DNA of 64,000 bases from Alitta virens (taxonomy: Eukaryota; Annelida; Polychaeta; Phyllodocida; Nereididae): the NCBI GenBank assembly GCA_932294295.1, contig OW028584.1, positions 32,497,969 through 32,561,968 of the forward strand, written 5' to 3'. A program made the translations under genes and the position numbers. The notes under the pieces are model-generated. The model was given only the letters and a program-made list of their open reading frames with translations. It did no database searches and was not told the DNA's origin. Below, one piece after another: positions 32,835 to 42,520 of the stretch. Each line of letters begins with the position of its first letter. Position 1 is the first letter of the stretch.

Positions 32835-33919
32835 TATGAGGCCTTGACATTTAGCCAGAGAACCTTCTTCTTCTTCTTCCTCTTCCCTACCGGATCCTTC
32901 TCTTCTAACCTCTCCTCCTCCTCCTCCTCCTCCTCCTCCTCCTCCTCCTCCTCCTCCTCCTCCTCTTCCTGATTCTTTTTTCTCTTATTCGTATTCGAAT
33001 TCGAATTCGATGACTCTGAAACACCGCTCTGGCGACGGCGACGATGATGACCCTCACTCTTGCTCTCTCTCTCACTCTCTGTCTCTCTCGCTCTCAAACT
33101 CTCTCTCACTCTCACTCTCGCATGAGCTCTCACTGCAACTCTCCCTCTCTTATTTTTATTCTTGTTATTATTCTTATCGTTCTTATGGCTCTCTTCAGTT
33201 TCGGGTTCGGCTTCAGTTTCGCCTTCAGTTTCGACTTCATTCGCTTTTACCTCTTCTTCCGCTTCCACTTCTTCTTCTTCTTTTTCTTCTCTCTCTCTAG
33301 AGTAACGATTTTTCATGTACTGTAATATCCGCCTCAATTTGACGTTAGACACCAACTTCAGGGGTATATCTCGTTCTAGCATGAGAGAGTACAGCTTTCG
33401 GTGACGTGACGGTACGGGGTACTCACTAGATTGAGTGTGAAGTAACAACTCCGAGTAATCTTCATCACTATTACTGTCGCTGTCACTGTCGCAATCGTCA
33501 TGTTCATAGTCACAGCCATCGTCGTCATCATCGCCATCGCTATCGCCTCACGCATAACCAGTCTCTTTATCTCCCCTGAGTAGGTACAATATGGCTCAGG
33601 CCTTATCCTCGTGAGATTTAGAAGTCAGACGCGCATCCACCTTTCTCAATATTGACTCGTTACGAATGGTCGTGTAGCGAGCCGTCAGGGGATTTCGTCG
33701 GGTCGACATCTCTACTATTTCGAGTTTTAGAAAACTTCGATGGCTCCTCGATTGCGGATGTATTTCCGTTGCTAGCGGGCCCCCCACAGTCTTCAGTGAG
33801 AGTACCTCCCCAAATTGCAGGCGGCTTAAAAGCACGCGTAATTTCTGAGTCTCGGAGGGAGGGCAACGGGCCCGCTCCGATGCCCCTTGCATCGGTAGCG
33901 GCCCGTTGTCCTGGCTCAC
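32834..33919 (-). pseudogene. Polinton ORF with two in-frame TGA codons (acidic/basic protein)
   Basis: A single frame runs from about 33,919 to the stop at 32,834-32,836, broken only by TGA at about 33,596 and TGA at about 33,551. The 3' part (33,448-32,834) is folded-looking at first (KLYSLMLERDIPLKLVSNV), then a Glu-rich tract, Arg-rich repeats, a run of about 25 Glu (GAG/GAA repeat) and a Lys-rich end. The middle has an Asp/Ser-rich segment. By position it corresponds to the variable Polinton protein upstream of integrase. Its natural N-terminus may be the neighbouring ORF at 33,660-34,016 in another frame. Unknown role; the charged composition suggests nucleic acid or virion contact. Confidence 0.5.
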
Positions 33920-34016
33920 ATGACGACTTTTTTCTATTGACCTCTACCATACTTTCGTATTTTTCCTGAGGTATCACGTAGACTTTCTTGTTAAATTTCA
34001 TCGTAAAAGCCGTCAT
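33660..34016 (-). CDS. Small Polinton ORF, possible N-terminal fragment of the next gene
   Basis: 118 codons from ATG 34,016, overlapping the upstream gene by 26 bp. The N-terminus (FNKKVYVIPQEKYESM) resembles the start of a conserved Polinton protein, while its C-terminal half is low-complexity and reads less like protein than the overlapping frame does. A frame slip between about 33,920 and 33,700 joining it to the 32,834-33,919 frame would make one gene. This is inference only. Confidence 0.45.
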   Translation of the reverse strand: MTAFTMKFNKKVYVIPQEKYESMVEVNRKKSSCEPGQRAATDARGIGAGPLPSLRDSEITRAFKPPAIWGGTLTEDCGGPASNGNTSAIEEPSKFSKTRNSRDVDPTKSPDGSLHDHS

Positions 34017-34437
34017 AGCTCAACAGTAATTTCTTCAAATGCGGTAAGCAGCGTTCCAAAAATTCTACAATCGTCTTGTAGTGCCTCACGTAAACTTGCT
34101 TCAACTGACGTCTGCCCGATGCGTCGACCCTAATGGTTGTTCCGTGATGAGAGCGAGGATCATGGGTTGCCCCATTTCCAGAATCCGAACCAGAACCGAT
34201 GCCTCTGACTATACGCGAAACTTTCCTAAGCACTCGCTTGCTTCGACTTAACTCACTCAACGTGCTGTGTGGTAACTCGAGATTACCTTCCAGTGTATTT
34301 AAGACCACCTCGGCCACACAGAGCACATGTTCTCTAGTGGCCTCGGCCAATAGTGTTCTGCTCAGGTGAGACGTCATCCTGTACGTGTTTATTAAGAGCT
34401 CCAGAAACCCAATGCAGGTCTTCACTCTCTTCGACAT
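33991..34437 (-). CDS. Small conserved Polinton protein, function unknown
   Basis: A 148-aa protein. The segment SRTLLAEATREHVLCVAEVV followed by NTLEGNLELP and LRKVSR matches a pattern I associate with a recurrent small gene next to the ATPase in animal Polintons; its function is not known. The middle has a Ser/Gly spacer. It starts in TAATG at the ATPase stop and overlaps the next ORF, indicating translation-coupled or polycistronic-like packing, although animal Polinton expression is poorly understood. Confidence 0.65.
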   Translation of the reverse strand: MSKRVKTCIGFLELLINTYRMTSHLSRTLLAEATREHVLCVAEVVLNTLEGNLELPHSTLSELSRSKRVLRKVSRIVRGIGSGSDSGNGATHDPRSHHGTTIRVDASGRRQLKQVYVRHYKTIVEFLERCLPHLKKLLLSYDGFYDEI

Positions 34438-35135
34438 TATTTACGAGTGTATAACGCGAGAGTGTCTCCGGGTAGAATAGACGTACTTAGACGTATGTCC
34501 TCGTCACCAGAACTGGTCAAGTTGTTCACAACCAAGTATCCCCGAGGTCTCAGAGTGGCGTCCTCATACGCTTCGACTAGTCTCTTGGGAGTGCGAGGGA
34601 ACATCTGACGCGATAGGAAGTGTATCTGCTGTAAGTCTCTACATGTCTTCATCAATATAAGATAGCTAGTGTTGAGACTGATGGTACGAGAGTAACGCGA
34701 CTGGTGGTAGACATTTTGAGATATCATAATAACAGAGATACGACTGTGGTGAACGTCTCGAGTGAAAAGAGAACACATTTCGCTTGACTTACATATCTCA
34801 TCCATGAGATCATCCAAGACTAGCAGACTGTGTCCCTCATCGGACGTACTCTTCAGTTCCTCTATCATCTCGAGTGTAGGTAAACCGTGATGGGTACTTA
34901 GATTAGTAACTTCTGCTTCCAGCTCGTCAAATATTTTCTGATGTACTCCGTAAGCGTAAAGTATTCTTTCCGGGGGTATGGTATACATCAGCCCAGCTTT
35001 CCTCAATACGGCTAGAGTCAGAACCGTTTTACCCGACATTGACGGGCCCGCAATAACTGTTGAGGAGGGCGATTCGAACTTGAATATTGCTTCCCTCTCG
35101 CTCTCGCTCTCGCTCTCACTCACTCTCTTCTCCAT
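34437..35135 (-). CDS. A32-like packaging ATPase, FtsK/HerA superfamily (Polinton ATP)
   Basis: A 232-aa ATPase from the ATG at 35,135 (the frame is open a little further up but without ATG). Walker A GPSMSGKT at residues 30-37, Walker B LLVLDDL at about 104-110, then an Asn/Gln sensor-like motif (IMISQNVYHQ). Such proteins pump the element's DNA into capsids in vaccinia and Polinton-like viruses. A SESESESE repeat forms the N-terminus. It is the promoter-proximal gene of the minus-strand block and is divergent from the plus-strand polymerase gene, with only about 30 bp between. Confidence 0.9.
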   Translation of the reverse strand: MEKRVSESESESEREAIFKFESPSSTVIAGPSMSGKTVLTLAVLRKAGLMYTIPPERILYAYGVHQKIFDELEAEVTNLSTHHGLPTLEMIEELKSTSDEGHSLLVLDDLMDEICKSSEMCSLFTRDVHHSRISVIMISQNVYHQSRYSRTISLNTSYLILMKTCRDLQQIHFLSRQMFPRTPKRLVEAYEDATLRPRGYLVVNNLTSSGDEDIRLSTSILPGDTLALYTRK

Positions 35136-35167
35136 GATGAATGACAATTTTTTTTCTTTCTTTGCAG

Positions 35168-36596
35168 TTTGGCTGATCAGGTTGTGAAAGACCTACAAGA
35201 TTTGACAAGAAGAGCAGACGCAGACGCAGACGCAGGCTCTGGCTCGGGCTTAGGTGCAGGAACAAGTGGGGGAGTGGGAGTAGGAGTAGGAGCAATTGTT
35301 GGAGGAAGTGCAGGTGCATGCAGGAGTGTAAGCGCTGCCACCGTCACCAACGACCACGTCAACACCGGGGAGGAGGAAATGGAAACTGAGGAAATGGAGG
35401 ACACTTCAGCTGCTTTAAGTTCAGTAGCAGTCACGACTCTGACTCAATCTCATGTACAAGCACCAGCCCCAGCTCCAGCTCCAGCTTCAGCTCTAACCGC
35501 CGCTCCAGTTCCAGTTCCAGCTCCAGTTCCAGCTCCGGCTCCAACTCTGTCTCAGGCTCCAGCTCCAGCTCCAGCAGTTCCAGTTCCAGCGCCAGAGCAG
35601 CAGTGTGATCATGAAGGAACGAGGACTAGGGCGAGGACTCGTGTCCAAACACGTGCGTCCAAGCTGAGTCGTGGCCAAACTCGAGGTCCTACACCTGTAC
35701 ACCCCACCAAAGACACGACGCATGGCATAAGCTCATGTCTAAGCTCAGACTCATGTCAGGGGCCCGTCCTGAACCAAACCTCTGAATCAGTCAGTGACAC
35801 GGTGAAACGGCCTGTTCTAAGGATGAGTGCTAAGGCAAACGCAAACGTAAACGCCAAGGCAAAGGCGAAGGCGAAGCCGACACAGACCTCAGCCCTCTCA
35901 ACTGGAGCCCGCCCTGAAAGAAAGGCCGCCAGTAATACCGCTCTTAAAACAACAAGTTCAGCCTCAGGTGCGCACTCGTACTCGGTCAGTGAAGTGCCTT
36001 TTTTACCTAAACCCTCGACTAGCGGTGTAAATCATGGCGATTACGAGTCGCGTGAACATGATGATTCTGAGGTGTCGGACGCGTCTGACTTTGACGAAGA
36101 GGATGAGGATGAGGAAGAGGACGAGGACGAGGAGGTTGAGGAGCAACTGATTAGAGAAAGGAGGAGATTGAGAGATGCCCGTAATGTCCGTCTGAGCGAT
36201 TTAACTCAGGCTTCCCCATCCAAGTGTAAACCGAGTACTTCTGCTGTTGCTTCCCATGATGCCCATGGACATACCAAGGTACAGGTGCAGTTGCAGGTGA
36301 AGACACGGGTGCAGCTACATGACAAGTCACCTGTTAGAGTACCTAACTCTTCGGGTAGCTACTCCAGTCAAGGAGAAGTACCAGGAAGTGGCCTCAAACC
36401 CTTCGCATCGATGGAGGAGGCTATGGAGGTGGATGATGTACCTAGTACTCACCCAGTCTCTGATACTAGAGGGGATGGAAATGAAGATGGATATGGAGAT
36501 GGAGGTGGAGAAGAGGTGATGGAAGGAGTGCAGGAGGGGTGGGGGATCATTGATGATGACAGTGTCCTACGTTCAGTGGAAAGTAAAATGATTGAG
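35168..36596 (+). CDS. Predicted N-terminal exon of the Polinton DNA polymerase gene
   Basis: An open frame of 476 codons to a consensus donor ATTGAG|GTGAGT (36,596/36,597). No ATG lies at the start; the upstream TTTCTTTCTTTGCAG looks like an acceptor, and the first in-frame ATG is at 35,379, so the true 5' end is unresolved. Composition: Ala/Asp/Gly repeats, a Pro-Ala repeat (QAPAPAPAPASAL and similar, residues about 97-145), a Lys/Ala repeat, then an acidic tract (DEEDEDEEEDEDEEVEE, about 305-325) and a coiled Arg/Glu stretch. It resembles disordered regulatory or nuclear proteins. Linked to PolB by phase-matched splice sites; it could also be a separate gene. Codons are biased by the simple repeats. 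Confidence 0.55.
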
Positions 36597-36686
36597 GTGA
36601 GTGAATCAAAAAAGAAACTGAAAAACGATGGTATTGTAAAGCTTTTTCTGTTTGCGTACTAACTAAAAAAAAAAATTTTTTTTCAG

Positions 36687-36808
36687 CGTTTTGGTAAAGA
36701 ACTACGCTACCACAGGAAGAGGTCGAGGGAGCTCGAAGAATTGCTTGCGCGCTTCACATCAGTCAAGATTGGTGAACCCTCGCCTAAGAAAAGAAAATTG
36801 GACGGAGA
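36687..36808 (+). CDS. Predicted small exon with nuclear localisation signal
   Basis: The acceptor TTTTTTTTCAG at 36,676-36,686 follows a 90-bp intron; the frame joins in phase 0. The 40 codons contain a basic helix (RYHRKRSRELEELLARF) and PSPKKRKLDGE, essentially the SV40-type nuclear import signal. Donor GGAGA|GTGAGT, phase 2. Too short to stand out as an ORF by itself, but the phase match on both sides and the NLS support it. Confidence 0.55.
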
Positions 36809-36863
36809 GTGAGTTTGTGTATTTTGAATATACCAGCGATTTCGATAGTTTTTAATTAGTTGC

Positions 36864-36912
<49 letters not shown>

Positions 36913-36945
36913 GTACAATAATGTATAATTTCGTTCTACCTAAAG

Positions 36946-37410
36946 TCACCGGGAGACTGATGAGCAAACATCTAGTGCCAGATGCAGTGCGAATGATGCG
37001 GCTGAGAAGAAGAAGAAGAACGGTGAGAAAGAGAAAGAGAAAGAGAAACAGAAAGATACTGCTGGAGCAGTAGCCCTGTACCAGGGTGGGGCCACCGCTG
37101 CAGGTGTCGACGTATCAGGCAAGGAGAGGGTGGAGAAGAAGAAGAATGATGAGGGAAAGAAGAAGAAGAATGTTGAGAAAGAACCACGTGTTCTGGCGGC
37201 TACGGCTGCAGCATGCCCCCCACCTCTTGGCCCCCTGAGAGCGAATGGTTGTGGAGAGAAGAGCAGTGAGGAGCTGAAAAAGAAGAAGAAGAGGAAGAAC
37301 TGTGAGAAAGAGAATCAAGAGGAGTCAACTGAACAGGGACATCAGATACTTAGTGCGTTAGTAGTAGTTGCAAGGGTTTTTTTCTTTTCGATAGACACTC
37401 TATATCGAGA
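36946..37410 (+). CDS. Predicted Lys/Glu-rich exon of the polymerase gene
   Basis: Follows a 137-bp intron that carries a (TA)n(TG)n microsatellite and ends in CTACCTAAAG. Read in the phase required by the previous exon it is open for 155 codons and free of stops. Content is KKKKNGEKEKEKEKQK-type repeats with an Ala-rich segment between. It ends at a weaker donor GAGA|GTAACC, phase 2, which matches the acceptor of the polymerase exon. Confidence 0.5.
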
Positions 37411-37471
37411 GTAACCATTTTGATGATGCTGGAAAAAAATAACTGAGTCAAAACTTTTTCATTCTTTTCAG

Positions 37472-40400
37472 ATTGAACGAAATTTTACAGGACGACACGG
37501 GCGTGAATATGCAAGAACTACCAGAAGGGAATGAAATGCAACTACTTCTAGATATTCTATATGACAACAACATCTTGGGGGATGGCGAGGCAGACGAAAA
37601 TGCTCCTATAGTAAATGACGAGGGCAACGTACCTATAGTAAATGAGGCTGGTGACAACATTGGTAATGATGATAATGATGATTTTGAAGCTAACATGATT
37701 TTTGAGGGGGACGACTACTCTGTGAATTTCCATCGACACATTAATGTTCAAAATGTACGTGACCTTGAGTTCGATGGAGGGGCAGCCCGAGAGACAGTGT
37801 ATCGAGTGCACTCTGACACAAACTGGGGCGGTGTAAATTTAATAGACATTATGGGCGGCCTAGAAGGAGTGATTGATGATATCATCTCAAGACTCAATGA
37901 GAGCTATAATCCGCATGATCTGGTGAGATTTTTCATACAGAATGAAGCTTTTTATAGCCCCCATACTCTAGGTCTCATGCCCCTGCATCAGCTTAGTATT
38001 TTTAAAGTAGTAGAGCTGCTTGAATCACTGCTACAGTCAGACGACGAGTTGTACCTTGATGAGCCTCTCGAAATTCACATTGGTATTATACGCAACCCTA
38101 TAGGTGCGGGGAGGAGTGAGGGCCTCAATTATGTAGAGGATTTACACCGACTACGGTGCATATGTAAAATAGAAAATAGTGACAATTTATGTCTAGCTAG
38201 GGCTATTGTTGTGGGTATAGCAAGGGCGAATCTTAGCGAAACTCCTTCATCGAATCGAGTGTTACACAGGAAGGCTAAATCAGTGTACTACAGCATGATT
38301 AACTCGAGACGGAAGCTACAAAAGGTTAAGGCTGAGCAGCTACACTCAAATGCTGGGTTCAATGCTGACTACGTTCCTGCCTTCACTGACATACCCTCTT
38401 TCGAGAGGGAGGCCAACGTCCGTATTGTTGTTTTTGGGAGGGGGTCAGGTGCAGAGCAGCAGCTGAGAACAGTTTACCTGCTTTATGTGGATGACCCGTT
38501 GAAACCTGGAGCTGTAGGGCACTACCATACAATAACAAGAGTGAACTGTATCTTTGGGAAGAGTTCATTTTGCTCAAAGTGCCTGCAGCCCTACGACAAG
38601 CGATATGGTCACCGCGGCTGTGACCAGTGTGTGTCATGTCGAGGTGATTCATGCGTCATTGTTGACGAAGAAAAGCATTGCTGCGCTACATGTAATCGCT
38701 TCATGCGATCTTCTGCATGTGCCCTTCGACACGCTGAAAACGGTGTCTGCTCTAGCACTCACAGGTGTAAAGCATGCGGTGTGTACTACATTCCATCTCG
38801 TGAACACCGCTGTGACATGCGTGAGTGCAACATTTGTAAACAGTGGGTGTCCGGTGTCCATTTTTGTTACATCCGTCAGCAACTACCCAAACCCATCTCG
38901 TGCAAATATATGTTTGCTGACTTTGAAACCGATCCAACTACAGAGCATCACACTCCCAATCTACTCATCGCTCATTGGGAGTGTGAACATTGCATTGAAA
39001 GCACATACAGGGAAAATAAACACTGTACTCATTGCGGCACTGCCTGTGCAAAATGTTCAACTCTTGTCTCTCGCAATACTACCCGGGGTCACCCTGAGAG
39101 AACACTCTGCATGACTGATGGAACCTGTGGAATGAGGTCTGCAAGCTTTTTTGGTGATAACACTGCCACAGAGTTTTGCGAATTTCTTTTCACAAGGGAA
39201 TTTGAAGGCTATACACTCATTTTTCATAATGGGCAAGCGTATGACGCATATTTCATCGCGAAGTACATCTTCTGTACAATGCGCAAAATGCCTAGAGTGA
39301 TCTACAGGGGGAGCAAGATTGTTGCGATCGACACAGGGAAGTTCAGAGTAATCGACTCTCTGAACTTTCTAACATTCCCCCTGAGTCAAATGCCTAAAGT
39401 TTTTGGTTTGCAGGGTGTCAAGAAGGGCACGTTCCCGGTCTTTTTTAATCAGAAAGAGAACTGGGACTACGTGGGGCCTATGCCTCACCCATACTGCTAC
39501 CGTGTGAACAGCATGAAGCCTCAGGCACGTGAAGATTTCATGCGGTCGTATGTGGAACAAAGGGGCAAGGTCTTTGACTTTAAGAAAGAACTACTGGCAT
39601 ATTGTGAGGACGACGTGAACATCCTGCAAGAAAGCTGTAATGCTTTCAGGGGTTGGCTTATCGGTATCACATCTCGGCACGAGGTGATCGACATCGGTGA
39701 AGGTGGTGAGAAAATGACCAAGACGATCGGTGTTGACCCCCTCCAATACAATACGCTGGCAAGCGTGTGTATGGCTACGTACAGGTATCTGTTTTTAACA
39801 GAAAAATATGCTGTTACACTCGAGGATGGTCGCACTGCGTCAGGACTCCTACAAAATGACAAACTAAAGCTAGTAGGGGGAGGGGGTGAAGTTATCAGTA
39901 GTGAGGAGGTGCAAGTGAGTTCGATGCATTTTGAATCTACACCGTTTGCACGAATGCCCTCATGTGGTTTCGCAGGCCTTGACGCGCACAGTCGTTCGTC
40001 AATTGTCTGGCTCGAATACGAGGCGCAGAGACTTGGTGTACCCATTCAGCATGCCCGCAACGGTGGTGAGCACCGAGTCCGAAATCAGACAGGTGACGGG
40101 TGGCTCAAGCTGGATGGCTACTATCACGACGCCATGACGGGCCGGACATCAGCTTGGGAATTCTACTGGTGTGTGTTTCATGGTTGTAAGTGGTGTTTCG
40201 GTGGAGCGAATGCTTTGCCCAATGTCCGCCACCCCCATACAGGTGAAAGTCTAAGAGCGCTCTTCAGGCGTACTGAGACCAGACTAAAATACCTGAGACA
40301 TGAACTCAAGTTCGAAGTTCACACTGTGTGGGAGTGCGAATATCTGAGAATGCTGAAGAATAATCAAAGACTTCAGGATGTTGAAAGGACGTGCGAGATG

Positions 40401-41800
40401 AGACCTCGACTTGATCCCCGCTCCTCCTTCTATGGCGGACGCGTGAATGCAGTTAAGTTGTATCACGAGGCCAAAGATGGGAAGAAAATTAGGTACACAG
40501 ACATTTTCTCCCTATACCCAATGGTCTTGAAAAACGATGTCTTCCCTGTAGGGATTCCCGAGGTAATCATTGATCCTCAATCCACAGACATCAGTACCTA
40601 CTTTGGTCTTGTTCAGGCACGCGTTCGCCCCCCACGGGTTTATACCACCCCTGTCTCCCTATGCGTCTCAATGGAAAGCTTTTCTTCCCTCTCTGTGTCA
40701 AATGTGCGCGAAACTTGTCCAAAGATCCATGTAAATGTTCAGATGTCGACCGAGATCTCACCGGAACCTGGACAACTGTTGACCTACAGGATGCCCTCAG
40801 CGTAGGTTACACAGTTGTTAAGGTGTATGAGGTGTACCACTTTAAAGAGCGTACAAAGTTCGACATGACTCAGGCTACCCCAGGACTGTTTTCTGATTAT
40901 GTTAACATGTTCTTGAAAGGGAAGCAGGAGGCTTCGGGGTGGCCTTCGAGCAACATGAGCAACGCTGAAAAGGACGAGTACATATCTCAGTCAGTTGAAG
41001 GTATTCGACTTGATGCCGACAACATTTCACATAACCCCGGCAAAAGAGCTACAAATAAACTGCTCCTGAACAGTTTCTGGGGTAAGTTTGGTGAGAATAA
41101 CAATCACCGTACTCATCAGCTAGCGGAAAGGGGTGTGGACATTTTCAAGGTCATAACCAATCCATCACTTTCGATGAAAGGTATGCACGTTTTAGATGAA
41201 AAGCGGTGTATGCTTGAGTATTGTCACTCCGAGGGTTTTCTCCCCGAAATGTCACATGTGAACGTGTTTGTGGCAGCTTTTACAACTGCAAATGCCAGAA
41301 GCCGTCTATTCAATGTGCTTCACAAGCTGGGACGACGAGTACTGTACTTTGACACGGATTCGGTCATTTATGAATACGATGAGAGTAACTCCAATGAGTA
41401 CACACCCGATATGGGTGATCACCTGGGGCAGTGGACTGATGAGTTGAAGCAGGGTCAGTTCATTTCACGCTTTGTCAGTAGCGGCCCTAAATCGTACGCG
41501 TACATAACAAATACTGGAGAAAGAACAACCAAACTTAAGGGCTTCACTCTGAATCATGAAGTAACAAAACTTCTAAATTTTGACAGTATTTGTAGGCTGG
41601 TACTATTTTGGGCTGACCCTGATAAGAACCCTCTGCCTCATGATGAGAAACCCCATGTCGAGGTGTCTTACAGTAAAATTCGACGCAGTAAATATCAATT
41701 TAAACTTTTTAACAGGGAAGAGCTCAAGAAATTCAGAGTTACCTACTCGAAACGCCGACTTCTGCGTGGCACATACGATACAGAACCCTATGGGTTTTAG
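37472..41800 (+). pseudogene. polB: Protein-primed family-B DNA polymerase (Polinton PolB), one frame break
   Basis: The acceptor TTCATTCTTTTCAG precedes an open frame from 37,472. Order: acidic N-terminal region, a Polinton-type domain (about 37,740-38,520), a large Cys/His cluster (about 38,568-38,870), 3'-5' exonuclease motifs ExoI DFETD (about 38,920), ExoII HNGQAYD (about 39,226) and ExoIII YCEDDVN (about 39,600), then polymerase motif A DIFSLYP (about 40,500). The frame shifts by one within about 40,630-40,665. The second frame then continues to 41,800 with motif B NPGKRATNKLLLNS (about 41,034) and motif C YFDTDS (41,345-41,362). All catalytic motifs are present, but the single frame break (one missing base in a short homopolymer stretch, if real) would truncate the enzyme before motif B. 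It replicates the element from a protein primer by family analogy. Confidence 0.9.
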
Positions 41801-42292
41801 TTTGAGGTATTCGCAGAGTAGTCGTATCTCAGCACATCTCATTCATTTAGTAACTTTACACGCTACATGGTACATAATATGTGTTTATATTTACGGTTAA
41901 TTTTTTTCACTAGAATGCGTATGTGCGTATGTATGCATGTATCCTAAATTATATAACGTTTGCCTCATCATGTTCCCACTGCCATTTTATTTTATTTTTT
42001 TCTATCTATATATATATATATATGTATATATATTACGCATGCTTCACTGCTCCATGTATATATTTATTTTATTTGTTTTCAAGTATATTCAGTAGACTTT
42101 GGAATTTTAAATAACTGTTTGTATTATCGATGTTCATGTAAGCGTGACTAGAGCGAATGCTCTAGTCGCATGTATCTGTGACTATTTATTGTACTTAAGA
42201 ATTTGAATGTCTGTGATATATAATTATGTATATTTATATGTGTATATCGAATCACATGTTTGTACCTGGTAATTTTTATGCTCAGGTGTTAC
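41801..42292 (+). other. 3' region of polB
   Basis: AT-rich trailer with a (TA)n tract at about 42,005-42,030 and a 10-bp-arm hairpin GACTAGAGCG...GCTCTAGTCGC near 42,147-42,170. No additional gene seen. Confidence 0.5.
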
Positions 42293-42298
42293 AATAAA
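42293..42298 (+). terminator. Poly(A) signal for the polB transcript
   Basis: AATAAA about 490 bp after the polB stop. The minus-strand signal of the convergent gene (AATAAA complement at 42,493-42,498) lies about 200 bp further right, so the two units end tail to tail. Confidence 0.6.
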
Positions 42299-42492
42299 AT
42301 TGAGCCACAGTGCTTTTTCAAACCGAAGATACTGCCTTAACTTTATTTCAATAGTTAGAGTGAATTGAGAATATTTATATAATTTTTAAGCCTTTTCTTC
42401 AACAACATGAAAGTCACAGGCACCTTCTTTTTTTTTTTTTTTTCAAGTATGTAGGAAAATAAACAAAATCGCTTGTTTGACAGTTGAGAATA

Positions 42493-42498
42493 TTTATT
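42493..42498 (-). terminator. Poly(A) signal for the 408-aa ORF
   Basis: TTTATT on the plus strand reads AATAAA on the minus strand, 23 bp beyond the stop codon of the 42,521-43,747 gene. Confidence 0.6.
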
Positions 42499-42520
42499 AA
42501 ACAAACAAAATCACAAAGGC

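Noticed and set aside
33010..33325. Plus-strand Ser/Leu-rich ORFs opposite the Glu-rich ORF
   Set aside because: Mirror frames of a GAG/GAA and AGAG-type repeat on the minus strand; no separate support.
33540..33605. Selenocysteine or programmed readthrough at the two TGA codons
   Set aside because: No SECIS-like structure was identified, neighbouring genes show decay, and simple mutation or a small intron explains the stops.
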